From Acridotheres tristis (taxonomy: Eukaryota; Chordata; Aves; Passeriformes; Sturnidae): DNA of 64,000 nucleotides. Location: the NCBI GenBank assembly GCA_037013685.1, contig CM072887.1:93144347-93208346 (forward strand), written 5' to 3'. How positions within the stretch are numbered: the first letter of the stretch is position 1; every line of letters starts with the position of its first letter. The position numbers and the translations under genes are program-made. Below are positions 50,916 to 62,038 of the stretch, one piece after another. The notes beneath the pieces are model-generated. The model was not told the DNA's origin. It saw nothing but the letters and a program-made list of their open reading frames with translations, and did no database searches.

Positions 50916-51039
50916 AATAGAAAACAACAAACAGCAAGCTGAACAGTTTGTACTGAATAAACCAGGAAAGATGGTACAGGGTGGCTAATTCCATGCACGA
51001 GGACAATGGCAAAAAGCAAGGGTTAGGGCATGGCAGGGG

Positions 51040-51047
51040 TATTTATA
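51040..51047 (-). promoter_or_regulatory. TATA box inside the solo LTR
   Basis: The minus strand reads TATAAATA, followed by a C-rich stretch. It lies about 255 bases from the LTR 5' end, the expected place for the U3 promoter. Confidence 0.5.
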
Positions 51048-51306
51048 AAATTGGATTAGGGGAGGAATTAGGGCAGAGTTTAGGGAGGGGACCCAATAGG
51101 GAAGGGCGATTAGGAATATTAAAATTATTGCAGCAAAAAGGAACCACTGACAACAAGGGAAACAGAGAACTTTCTGGCAATGATCAACATATGGAACCAG
51201 AGGATTCTGGGGGTGATTTTTTACTCTCACCGACTGCAAAGTGTTTTCCCATGGCCTTAAGCCATGGTCATCTGCACTTTTATTGGAGCTAACCCCAACA
51301 AAAGTC

Positions 51307-54300
51307 CAAACTTTCAGGATATTTTTTTAATGTCCATCAATAACATTACACATATTTCACACACAGGGCATTATTCCAGCTAGCTGGTACTTTTTATGGC
51401 CATTTTTACTTTAAATTTGAGAGGGGAAAGGTGCTATCATATATGTGTTTTATCATTTGTCTGAAATAAACCTTTCAAGAAACAAATTTGCAGTATGTTG
51501 AAGGAATTGTTCTGCTCTGTGGAAGGAAGACAAGGCATCCATTCTGCCAGCACGAGCTGTTATTTAAGAAGATAGAAAATAAACTGTGCATGTTTCTGTG
51601 TTTCTATGCATGTTTCTACTTCAAAGAAGTAGGCAGTGTGGTAAATAAGGGATAAATCAATGTGAAACGATTTTAAATTTTCTGATCTCTATTCGCATTT
51701 CATCTGTCTTATGCAGGAAAGCAGATGTACCCTACTGTATTTAAACCCTTTTTCTGGGAGTTAGTAGTCCATCCTTGCATTCTGTTTTACATTTTCCTAA
51801 TAATATTCCCATTTACTTCTTTACTTTTTGGATACTTGCTAAAGTTTGAATAAAACCCAAGAAAATTGTAGTTCAAGTTCAAGAATCTAGTTTGGGAGTT
51901 TTTAAATGCTCATGTGATTAAATGGTAATATGATTACAAGAAACACTTGAAGAAAAACAGAACAATGTACGATTGATTAGACCGTTTTTAAAAATAAATG
52001 TGTTTTTCAAAGAACCATCCAAATGAAAACCTTGGACTCAAAAACACATCCCATAATAACACAAACACAATAGCTGTAGAGGTAATGTGTCCACTGCCAC
52101 AAATAGCTCCCTGACATTTTCTTAGAAACTATTGTTAAAAAGGAGATTATTCATTTTTTCATGCTGCTTCTGAGGTCTCCCAGTGCGTTCACTTTAAAAG
52201 ACAGTTCTTGTTACACAGACAGTAGTTGTTTTGAATAGGGGTTTTGAGTTTATGAACTTCTGAATTTTTATCTGGAGGAAAAACAAACCTCAGGCATGGA
52301 CCACCTTATTGACACTGTTTAATAATTTGCAATTGTTTGGTTAACTTGCAGTAACAGAATTAAATACATGTATTAGCAAGGACTGGCTCCTGATGATGTC
52401 TGCAGGCATGCTGGGTTTTATAATCATTTTGTCAAGTATTTCCAGATGCTTTACCAAGTGCAAGTAGTCTTCTGATTCTTTGCTTACTGGGCCCACTTAC
52501 AATTTTTTCCTTTATTTATTTTCAACCCTTTTTCAGTCTTAACAGTCTTACCCAAGGTCCATGACTTATTAACTACTGAGAGATGACAGATAGTAAAGGA
52601 ATGTTACAAGGAGGACAGGGCTTTCATTCTAGACTGTCAAAAAATAGATGGGGTTTTTCACTGTCATAATTTGTATCTACTTAGAGGATTGCTTTAACTA
52701 AACCACTTTGCTATTAAATCTTAGTTCTAAGGAATTTATTCTATTTTCTCTATAATTTGTTGAAGGAATCTGGGTTCCCAGAAATATTTTTCTCCTTTTC
52801 TAAAATAGCAGGCAAAATTAATTCCTTTGTGGGATAATTGTGTGTGTCTATCTTTTTCCTCTGTCTCCATTAGTGTAGAAAGAGCCTAAACCTAAGTACT
52901 TTGGTAGATTTAAACTTTACAGCTGATTTTAGGATTGTTTCTGTCAGGAAAATAGCATAAAAGGATTTTTGCCACAGCCAAGGAAAAGGCTGAATATCTG
53001 ATAAGAGATTTGCCTACCATTATAACAACATTACGTCATGTTCTATACTCCTGAGGAGTATTTTGGTTAACTTAGAAGTATCCATCTATGTGAATTTTCT
53101 AAATGTATGACTATTTCCCTTCATGTCTCCTATCCCCTGCTTTGTAACTCAGCCCAATAGGGTCCTACACATAAACATAATGTATTTCTCACAAAGACTG
53201 AGAACACTCAGATGGTAGGAAGGAAGTATGAAGATTTTTTTTTTGATTGATTGAGGGATTTTTGAGTCAGTAGCACTAGTTGTTTATTTTCCACTACAGA
53301 GCAAATACAGAAAATATCAAATCAAATTGATTTTTTTTTGTACTGCATTAAACACAATCTGTAAATTTTGTTTTATTCTAAAATCATTTAGTAAAGACAT
53401 TATTTCTAAGTGCAGCTCAAAGTAAGACTGTGTAAATAAGAGAGACCATAGTTTAGGAATGCATTTGGGAGGAGAGGTACTTAAGGCTCAAAACTCTTTA
53501 CAAACACTTATGATCTATGAGAAATTACATGCCTTAAAAAAATTGAGTTCCAAAGTAACACAATGATAATAGTTTAAAGTATTACCAGCACATCTGTACA
53601 ATAGAAAACTGCCTTACTTTTGAATGACGCTTCACGACAGGGGTGTCTGTAGCATGTTTTGAAGAGACAGTTTTCTGGATATTCTCTTTCTCTTAGGAAT
53701 ATACAGGGAGAGAAAACTATTTCTACCAAAGTATAACATATTTATTGCTCAAATTGTTGACTGCAATTAAGACAATCTATGTTTAATGAATAATGACTAT
53801 TGGTATGAGTAAGTGCCAATGAGTGTGAGCAGAATGATGTCAGACGCATTAAGTGTGCTCATTTCTACAACTTCTGTGCATAGTTCGCCTCATAAGAAAC
53901 CATGTTTGAGATATGGAGAAACTCTAAAAATCACAGACCTGACTTGTTAAGAGCAACAAGGTATACACAGCCTAGTTCACACTGAGGGAGGGGGAGACTT
54001 GATGACTTAGTTTCTGAGGGTTTCACAAAAATCATATCCAAAAAGCCCTGGCAGTCTGTTGCAAGGCTGGATGCTTTCTGCTACAACCACTGGTGTTGTG
54101 GCTCTTATCTCCTTCGCTCTGGGAATTTGGATCCAACTGCTGGCCATTGTGCTACAAACAATGGTCTGTCTGCTACTGTCTTTCTGGTGTAATTTCTAGT
54201 GAAAATATCAATGTGTTTTTGTTAAAGCATTAAAATAAGCATAGTTGGGGGTTGAAAATAGGAGATAGCAAGTTATCCCAACATTCCCATTGTGACCTAG

Positions 54301-55535
54301 GTCCCCATTGGGCTGTAAATGAATGAGAGGGATCTGTGACCTTAGGTGCATGCTGCAGCAGACAGTGCTACTGGATTAGATTTATCTTGTTTCTGGGTTT
54401 TATTTGGACCTGGTGACTGTGATAATGAAGTATAGAGAATAAAACAAAAGAATCATCACCATCTCATTATGGCATTCATTACTCTTGCTCTTTTTATCTA
54501 ATATTGGGAAAAAGCCTTGATAAAACAATCTCCTTTAAAAAGTTATGTCATAAGTGATGACATTTTATACTCCTTTCTTTTTGTGTGTATTTGACCTCAT
54601 TCCCACACTCCAACTGTGAAACGCCTCAGGTTATGGTACTTTTCAAAACAAGACAATTTTTGGAATAGATCCCAGGGCATTTTAGTCTATGAGAAACTTT
54701 ATGAGGCTCTTCTGGCGTAAGTAGAATTTGCCTGGTCCATAAGCATCTGCAATTTGTGTCTTGTAAAAGTATTCTTTGCAGGTTTATGTTACTGCTATTT
54801 AACAATTTAGGAGGCTGCACCAGGAATTATGAAACTATACTACCAAATACTTAAAATGGAGTTATACAAAGTGATATCATTATTTTGAAAGCTATGCTTT
54901 TTAAATTGCACCAGTCAATGTACACTTTTATATAGGTTTATGGTTTGGATGCAGAAACCTCTGAATGCTGGATTATTTTCTGTAAATGTGTAGCATGACT
55001 TAGTATCAATTCTTTGATTCCTGTTCCCTGTTTCTAAACAACTGATATTACATTGTTAATGTCAAGAGGAATTTATCAGGTACCTCAATGGCAACACTAC
55101 AAACTCCCAGATGAGACAAATAGGAGTTCCTACACTGCATCACTGAATTTAGACTTGTATTTCAAGTTCCTATTTTATTGAAATGTCTTCACACAGATCA
55201 ATCAGTGTCTGAAAATACTAAACCAGGTGTTCCTAAGATATTAATCTTTAATTTATTAATCTTTCATTCATTCTAGGATGTACCTTTTGAATCTGACAGA
55301 AAGAGAAATTAAATGAAAACTGAAAAACTGTGCTCACTTCACAACTGTCTACCTTCAGTCTCTCTTGCTCCATCACTTCCCAAGGGATGTTGCTTGGTCA
55401 AGCAGAAACAGCTTAAAAAGTCTCTTTTAAAAATTATTTTTAGTGTTAAAGCCCCCTAAAAATTATGAAGGCATTCAATAAAATTATCACTGGTTTTCAG
55501 CTGGTCAAAATATAGCCCAAGAAGAGGAAAGTATG
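51307..55535. other. Unassigned AT-rich DNA
   Basis: I see no gene or recognisable mobile element. A GC-richer stretch at about 53940-54180 contains an imperfect inverted repeat around AACCACTGGTGTTGTGG but nothing I can classify. A minus frame at 54626-54820 is 64 codons without a motif. Confidence 0.45.
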
Positions 55536-55938
55536 TTTAAGTTGGAAGGGACCTACAAGACTGATCTAGTCAAACAGCATGACTGCTTCAGGGCTGACCA
55601 AAATTATATCCTGTTGTTAAGGGCATTGTACAAACCCCTCCCAACCACTAACAGATTTGGAGCACCCATCACCTCTCTAGGAAACCTGTTCTGGTATTTG
55701 ACCACCCTCCCTGTATGGAAATGCTAATGTCCAGTCTGAACCTCCTCTGGTGCAGCTTTGAACCATTCCCCATGTGGATCCATTTAAACCATTCCCTATC
55801 AGTGGATCCTATGGAGATTTCAGCATCCTCTCCACTTCCCCTCCTCAGGAGGCTGTAGATAGCAATGTCACCCCACAATCTTTTTTTCTCCAAACTAGAC
55901 AAACTCCATGTTGTTTGCTGCTCCTCATAGGACACGAC
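55536..55938 (-). mobile_element. CR1 LINE, 3' 400 bp with ORF2 C-terminal remnant
   Basis: The plus strand starts with AAGTTGGAAGGGACCTACAA (the complement of the CR1 3'UTR) and ends with CTCCTCATAGGACACGACTT. The minus-strand translation at 55669-55935 reads MSYEEQQTTWSLSSLEKKRL, then WGDI, and later GNGSKLHQRRFRLDISI. This matches the conserved end of CR1 ORF2 (LSYEERLRELGLFSLEKRRLRGDL, then GHKLK.RRFRLDIRK.FF). The 89-codon frame survives without a stop but with a compressed WSNTRTGFLER end. The copy is 5'-truncated. Confidence 0.95.
55669..55935 (-). pseudogene. CR1 ORF2 C-terminal pseudogene fragment
   Basis: This is the surviving open part of the CR1 polyprotein, downstream of the reverse-transcriptase core. 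Recognisable blocks are SYEE at the start, SLEKKRLWGDI, and GNGSKLHQRRFRLDI. Endonuclease and catalytic RT motifs lie outside the fragment, so it cannot encode an active enzyme. The apparent start Met is simply an internal residue of the original protein. Confidence 0.85.
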
Positions 55939-56590
55939 TTCCGATGAAGAAAGCAGCTATTGATTCCCAAATAAAGATACTGCCTCTACACTACTCTGTT
56001 ATTCCCTTCCTCAACATATTATTTCTAATGATCTGATAACATATAATAGGCCAACCTCTGGCAAGGGTAAATTATGTCTCTTTTGTCTTATATAATTTCT
56101 ATCAATATTTGAACTTTATTATCAAAATATTGTAGAGCCGTACAATTCAGACAAAGTTTAGACTCAAAAGAAATGCATCATTTTCCTCTTAAAGGTATTT
56201 ATAAACTTCTGGGAGTTTCTCTTACAGAAGTCCTCTCTGGTTCTTACTGCTCTTACACCTCCTTACTCACCACAGGAGCTCTTCCCTTCCCAGTCAGGCT
56301 TGGTCACCATTACATTCAGCAGAATTTCTCTCAGATGTTTTCAAAGAAATTTGACAGATATTTAATGGGCTGCTCAGCATACTATGTTCATGTACTGTGA
56401 TCAGTATTCTACCATCAACTAATCAGGCATAAGCACCATGTGTGTGCTCTGAATAAAGGCACGGAAAATGCACTTTGAAATTTAATTTAAAAAAATTCGA
56501 ACATTTGACCTTAAAATATGGTCCTTCTGAGTACCTTTGCCTGTGAAAACAAAGGCTTACAGAAAGAAACAAAGAAAGTTTCATGATTTT
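55939..56590. other. Unassigned DNA between two CR1 copies
   Basis: No repeat or gene is recognised. The frames on both strands are below 80 codons and carry no motif. Confidence 0.5.
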
Positions 56591-56903
56591 AGAATCACAG
56601 ACCCATAGAATCATTAAGGTTGGAAAATACCTCCAAGATCATGGAGTCCAGTCTTGACCAAACACCACCATGTCAACTAAACTCTGGCACAAAGTACTAC
56701 ATCCAGTAATTTCTTGAACACTTCCAAGGGCCAGTGACTCCACTACTACCCTGGGCAGCCCATTCCAACTCCTGCCAACATATTCACTGAAGAAATTCTT
56801 CCTAATGTTTAACCTGAACTTCCTGTGGTGCAGCTTGAGGCAATTTCCTCTTGTCATGTCATTGACTGCCAGGGAGAAGTGGTCAACCCCCCCTTTGCTA
56901 CAA
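56591..56903 (-). mobile_element. CR1 LINE, 3' 310 bp
   Basis: The 3' tail is clear on the plus strand as AGAATCACAGACCCATAGAA, followed by TTAAGGTTGGAAAATACCTC, CCTGGGCAGCCCATTCCAAC and the region CTTCCTAATGTTTAACCTGA. In the minus translation, [20 protein letters not shown] and [17 protein letters not shown] match the end of CR1 ORF2. Two octamer-like tail units are present. The copy is truncated just upstream of the GNGxKL block. Confidence 0.96.
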
Positions 56904-57647
56904 TTTTGTTGTCCACTTGAAGTTGAGCATTCATGTATGGGTAATCTATTTATTTTCAGAACAACTGTAATCTCAGATAAGTGGTCTGAATTGCTTCCCA
57001 GCATCAGTGATATAAAGACTGAGACTAAAATGTATCAAGTGGCAGAGATTGTGGACTGTAAATTACAATGCTTTTAAATATGTGTGGTTCAGGCTATTTG
57101 AATCAGCAGATCCTAAAAATTCTAACAAAACCAACATCAAGTGAAAGGATAATATTTTAAAGCTGTTTACATTTCCTCCATCTTCTTTTTTGGTCTGTTT
57201 TATTTGTTTTTATGTTTTTCAATGGGCTTCTGTGCTCAGTTGCAATATAGACTTTACAGAATGTTTTTATAAACCAGTTGTGACATTTTTGCACATTTGT
57301 CTATTTCCCAATAGTCTTCACATTTTGAAAGAGTTGTTATCAAAGTAAAGCAATGTAGCTTGTTTAGTATCTCCTATGCCTTTTATACTGAAACAAGTTC
57401 TGTTCATGTTATGAGCTAAGTAACTCTTTGCAAAGGGAACCATATTTTTTGATTTATTTTCTTGTGTGAGTCCCAGCTGTGCCAGTTATTGGATCTGTGC
57501 TATTTTAGTCCACCCCCATCTGACAAACTCAGGGAAATAAGGCAATCAAAACTTCTGAGTTTTCTGCCATTCACGTGAGGGATTCTGATTTGTTAGAAGT
57601 ATCCTGTTGATTCTCTTGGGACTTCCTGGGACAGAATTATCATACTG
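56904..57647. other. Unassigned DNA
   Basis: No gene or repeat is recognised between the CR1 copy and the LTR. Confidence 0.5.
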
Positions 57648-58232
57648 TGTTGGGTTGACCCTGACTGAATGCCACGTGCCCACCAAGCCACTCTACCACT
57701 CCCCTTCTCAGCTGGTAGGGAGAGAAAATAAGATGGGAAGCAACTAATAAGTTGAAATAAGGCAGTTTGCTAAAGTAAAAATGAAAGGTTGCACAAGCAA
57801 AAAGAAAAAAAAAAGTCTTTATTCTCTAGTTTCCACTAGTGAGTGGTGTCCAGCCACTTCCTGGGAAGCAGGGCCTCAGTACATGTAGTGATTGCTCCAG
57901 AAGTCAAACATTGTAAATGATGATTGCCCCCTTTCCTCATCCTTCTCTTAGTTTCTATATCTGATCTGATATCCTAAGGGATAGAATATCCTGTTGGCCA
58001 GTTTGGGTCAGCTGTCCTAGCTGTGTCCCCTTCCAAGACCATGCCCACCCCCAGCCTGAGGGGGAACAGAATGTTGGAGACAGCATTGATGCTGTGCCAG
58101 TGCTGCCCAGCAGCTGACAAAACACACAAAGAGCAGTGTGTTAGAGCACCTCTCTAGATACCAGTGCACAGCACAGCACTGCAAGGGTTTCTATGGGGAA
58201 ACTGAGCTCCATCTCAGCCATACCCAATAACA
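57648..58232 (-). mobile_element. Avian ERVL-type (class III) solo LTR, about 585 bp
   Basis: The plus strand begins TGTTGGGTTGACCCTGACTG and ends CTCAGCCATACCCAATAACA. Internal blocks such as TTTATTCTCTAGTTTCCACT, GAGTGGTGTCCAGCCACTTC and GGTCAGCTGTCCTAGCTGTG match from memory a widespread avian LTR family generally placed with ERVL. In sense (minus) orientation the LTR opens TGTTATTGGGTATGGC, and a perfect AATAAA (complement of 57818-57823) lies near the 3' side after CACTAGTGGAAACTAGAG. No internal gag/pol sequence adjoins it. I could not find a clean target duplication (TACTG on the left against GACTC on the right), so the exact ends may be off by a few bases. Confidence 0.88.
57818..57823 (-). 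terminator. LTR polyadenylation signal (AATAAA)
   Basis: The minus strand reads GAGAATAAAGACT, the canonical polyadenylation hexamer in the R region of the ERVL-type LTR, and this fixes the element's orientation as minus. Confidence 0.7.
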
Positions 58233-58378
58233 GACTCTGACTCAGCTTTAGAGGAATACTCTTTATTAGTTCGATGTCTTCCCCCACAAGAATTTACGGA
58301 TGCACATACATCCTTTTCCCTCTGCCCTCCCCACTCAGCAGTAATCCAGAATAAATGTAAATAATGAACCAAACACAC
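58233..58378. other. Spacer between LTR and CR1
   Basis: About 145 bases of unassigned DNA. It contains ACTCTTTATTAG, which is AATAAAG on the minus strand, so it may be a fragment of another retroelement end. I cannot identify it. Confidence 0.35.
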
Positions 58379-59836
58379 AGAATCATAGGATATCTTGTAT
58401 TGTAAAATACTCACAATCACCATGAAGTCCAATTACTGCTACTCACAAGACTACCTAAATCTTACCTCTTATGACTAAGGACATCATCCAGATCCTCCTT
58501 AAACTTTGGCATGTTTGCTTCCATGATCAATTCTCTGGGAAGCCTGTTCTGGTGACAAACCACCCTCCCAGTGAAGAACTTTCCTAATGTCCAGTATGAA
58601 CTTCCCTTGATGCAGCTTCATTCCACTTGCTCATGTTCTGTTGCTGGTTGCCAGAGAGATATCAAGCTCTACTGACCTCTATCTAGAGATATCCTCTCTG
58701 CTAACCCTTCAGCCTCCTCTTCTCCAAGATGAACAAATGAAGTGACTTCAGCTGCTTCTCGTAAGTCTTGCCCCCACAACATTTCACCATGTTGGTTGCT
58801 TTTCTCTGCACACACTCTAACAGTTTAATGTCCTTTTGATGTTAAGGCACCCAAAACTGCATAAGTACTCAATGTGAGGCCACACCAGTGCAGAGTAGAG
58901 TGGGACAATCTCCTCCCTCAGATGGTTAATGTTGCTGTGCCTGATGCATCCCAGGACACTGAGGGACCTTTTGACTGCCAGGGCACTGCTGACTCATATT
59001 CAACTTGCCATTGACCAAGTCCCCCAGATCTCTTCCTGCAGGGCTGCTTTCCAATCTCTGGAAGACCACAGCCCTTCAGTCTAGTATTATTAGCAAATTT
59101 AATGTACATTGTATTCCTGCATGCAGATAAAAACTAGAAAGGTGCTGACTCTAACACTGGGGTCTGGGGAAGAGCCACCACCCCCATGCACTGTAGCTCC
59201 TTAGGCCTGACCCATCAGCCAATTGATCACCCAGTGTATTATGGACTTGCCTAGAAGTGTGCTGGACACATTCAGAAAGATAAAATGAGAGACAGTATCA
59301 GAAACTTTGCTCAAATAAAATCCCCCACATCTACTGTTTTCCCTTGGTCAACCAGATGGATAACGTTGTCATAGAAATAAATTAGGCTGGTTGACCAGGA
59401 CTTTCCCCTCACGGACCCATGCTGGCTATGACCAAAGAATGAATTTTCTCTCAGGTGTTTTTCAAGAACTCCCAGAACAACCTTCCCCACAATTTTACCA
59501 AGCACTGAAGTGAGACTGACAGAAATGAAATTACTTGGGTCCTCCTTACTCTTCCTGAAAATTAGGACAACATTTTTTAGCTTACAATTGACTGGGACCT
59601 CTCTAGACACTCACAAACATTGAAAAATAATGGACAGGGCCTGCAATAACATCAGCCAGCTATTTCAGTACTCTGAGATGAATCCCATCAGACCCCATAT
59701 ACTAATGTGCATCCAGCTGGAGGAGCAAGTATTGAGCAAGTTTAGTGTCAGATGGAAGTTTTTCATTCCTCCAGCCATGGTCTTGAAACACAGGGCTGCA
59801 AGGGCTCCCAGAGGCCATCACAGGCATTGAAAGCCA
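58379..59836 (-). mobile_element. CR1 LINE, longest copy (about 1.46 kb)
   Basis: The 3' tail is at 58379 (AATCATAGGA). Reading inward on the plus strand come 3'UTR and C-terminal ORF2 words (GGGAAGCCTGTTCTGGTGAC, CTTCTCCAAGATGAACAAAT, GAGGCCACACCAGTGCAGAG), the palm/thumb region (TTAGCAAATTTAATGTACAT, CCAGCCAATTG-type), and then the reverse-transcriptase fingers (ACCCATGCTGGCTATGACCA, TTTTACCAAGCACTGAAGTG, ACTGGGACCTCTC). The 5' end fades after CATCACAGGCATTGAAAGCC. The order is colinear with CR1, but internal deletions and frameshifts break ORF2 into pieces. The endonuclease domain and ORF1 are absent. Confidence 0.95.
59311..59610 (-). pseudogene. CR1 reverse-transcriptase pseudogene fragment
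   Basis: The 99-codon minus frame contains, in order, REVPVNCKL, LIFRKSKEDPSNFISVSLTS, VLGKIVGKVVLGVLEKHL, FFGHSQHGSVRGKSWSTSLI, FYDNVIHLVDQGKTVDV and GDFI. This is the fingers/early palm of CR1-clade RT, whose usual form has YRPISLTSV.GK, HSQHGF..GKSC.TNL and LVDQGKAVDVVFLDFSKAFD. The frame is lost right at the first catalytic block, which would be FLDFSKAFD, and the later YXDD box is not readable. Several conserved residues are changed (YRPI to FISV, GKSC to GKSW). It is a dead relic; its value is in dating and subfamily assignment. Confidence 0.92.
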
Positions 59837-61980
59837 AGCATGAGATAGTATAGTGGAGAAAAACACTTCACGTAGGGTTAGACTTCTGTGGAACTTGATC
59901 TTATGCTGTTGGAATTACTGAGTATTTTTAGCTCACACACGCGGGAGTGCAAGCACTTTTGTGTATGCATCAGTCACACATGTATACCTTAAAGAGAAAT
60001 ACACAGAGATACAGAATCACAGAGCCATTTTATCATCCAATCATTGAATGATAGAAACATAGAATGGTTATATGCATATATATGTTCAAGTATATGTACA
60101 TGCATGACAGAAACTCAAGGATTTCCCTTTCTCAGTCTTGAACTTTGTTGAGATTCAGCCCAAGAAAATTATCTGTAGCCTTAGAGTGGGAGCTGAGTAC
60201 TGCCAAGTGGCTGACAAAGGAAAGGAAAGGAAAATTATCCCATGATAGGGATAGGTCTGAATGGGATAATATTTTTTTTTGTTTTAATCCATACAAAAAC
60301 TTGAGTTTAAGATGGTATTAGCAACTCAAAATTGGAGACAGTCAAAACTTAGTATACAATTTGGAGTAGAGCCATAGAGTCTGCTAAAGGCTGTAGGTTG
60401 CACATAGTGCTTTCTCTGACATCTGTTTAATCTGGGCCAGGTCAGGGGGTCCTTTGCTGAGGGTCAGAATATATGTAGGGTTAGGATTTGGGTAAGGATA
60501 AGGAAGGTAAAAATAGCTGAGGTGCATCTGTAGTGGGGCTATAGAGGGTTTGTCAAAGGAAGGCTTAGCTTGTAAAAATATTTTCTCTTGAAAACATTTT
60601 TCAAATCGATCCTTGGGAAATTCTGGGTGCAGGTTTAAGGTTTAAAACCTGTGACACATATAAGAGTCCTTGGCAATGGCTAGAAGCACGCCTGGAGTGT
60701 TTATGTTTAGTGTCTGGGAGAGAAAAAAATCAGACCTCCACTTGGGTGTAAAGTCATGAACTAAGGAAGGCTTACACTGCTGAAAGAGATCCTTTGCCTC
60801 AAAAATTGGTGAAATCTTTGGCACAAAAAACCCCTTCTAGGGGAGGATTTCAGAACAACTAATTGTCTTCAAAAGTATAATTCATTTAAGGTATGTTATT
60901 GTGTTTTATTTCAATTATTATGTTGATTTTTATCTAGTATTGCATTATTTTATTGCAAAATATTTATTAGTTTATGCAGAAAACATCCAGGGCTTATGAA
61001 AATTTTGAAACTCACAGAACTCACATTACTACTTCCATGGTCTGGGTAACTGGGAGACTGTTTTTTGATTTTTCTGTGTCCCCTGTTCTTAGTCTGAGGG
61101 TGGCATGTAGAAATTCAAGTCTAGAATACCTATAAACTGTTTTGTGCTAATACTTATTCTAGATAGACTGAGGAACATAAACAATTTGCCTCTAACAGAT
61201 CAACTAATTATATTTGGGAGTTAGAATGATTTGTCTCCTTACTGGTTGATTTTGAAAAGTGTGTTTTCCTGTCCACAAAAACACCAACTTTTCCCTTATG
61301 GTGTAGACTTGAGCACTAAAAAGTCCTACTGATAGATCAGACTCCGGAACTATATTTTCCTTTATTTAGAAAAAAAGATTCTAGAGCTGGATTGAAAATT
61401 ACCTGCATCTCAAAGAATGAACAGAAAGGAATGAGCCTATTAATCAGCAAAATCCTAAACAACTCAAATTTATTTTTTTAGTTTTTGAGAGAGGAAAACC
61501 AGAAATATGAATTTTATTTCCACTACAGTTTATTCTGATCACATTTCAGTGCAGCAGGGAACATTACTGCCAACCAACAAGCAATTCTGATTTTTCTAAA
61601 TGTGAGTGGCTGGCATTCTGAAAGCCGTGTATTCAGTCTATTCACCTGTTACAGTAAGTCAAGCCATTCCTTTTATTATCCATAACAACCTAATAGTATT
61701 TCTGGTAGAGAAGCTTTTGATACAGTTCAAAATATAAGCAATAACAATTGGTACATTTGATGTATGAGACCATGAAAATTTTAACTGTCTACCACACACA
61801 AGAAGGACAAAAGACAAAACTGAATTTCCACAAGATGCACTCCCATTATAATCCTCCTCTCCATGTTGTCATAAGTTTAATTCTTCTTCTCCAAAAGGTT
61901 AAAAAGAAAAAATATTTGCACTTTGGCAATTCTTTTGTAGCATATTTAGCATTGACTGGTTTTTTTTTGTTTTCTTTGCA
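59837..61980. other. Unassigned DNA
   Basis: A short patch at 60008-60070 (ATAGAATGG, AGAATCACAGAG) resembles isolated CR1 tail octamers, but no body follows. (GGAAA)3 lies near 60218-60233. I recognise no gene. Confidence 0.45.
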
Positions 61981-62038
61981 GACTGGGGTCCTGAACTGGC
62001 CTTCCAAGGTGGTTTGCATCTCACTGAATGACAAATGA
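61981..62038 (+). other. Weak candidate terminal exon after a strong acceptor
   Basis: A long T-rich tract ends in TTTTCTTTGCAG at 61980, a near-ideal splice acceptor. The following 19 codons (TGVLNWPSKVVCISLNDK plus stop) are open. I recognise no protein and no polyadenylation signal follows closely, so this could be a cryptic acceptor. Confidence 0.15.

Larger units (their letters stand above)
50882..51300 (-). mobile_element. Solo LTR of an endogenous retrovirus, 419 bp
   Basis: On the minus strand it starts TGTTGGGGTTAGC and ends GATTGGGTCA, giving TG...CA termini with a near-perfect 6-bp duplication outside. In minus order there is a U3 with a short CCATGGC/GCCATGG inverted repeat (51250-51268), a TATA box TATAAATA (complement of 51040-51047), and ATTAAA (complement of 50910-50915) followed by GCTTTTTAG near the end. 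This is a compact promoter-to-polyadenylation layout of about 125 bp, typical of an LTR. No internal viral genes adjoin it, so it is solo. A class II (ERVK-like) origin is inferred only from the 6-bp duplication. Confidence 0.75.
50876..51306. repeat. Imperfect 6-bp target-site duplication around an LTR
   Basis: AAAATC (50876-50881) directly precedes the TG end, and AAAGTC (51301-51306) directly follows the CA end. Five of six bases match. Six-base duplications are typical of class II (beta/alpharetrovirus-like, ERVK) integrases. Confidence 0.55.

Noticed and set aside
60008..60070. Possible additional CR1 tail
   Set aside because: Only isolated ATAGAATGG-like words occur, with no adjoining 3'UTR, so they may be chance.
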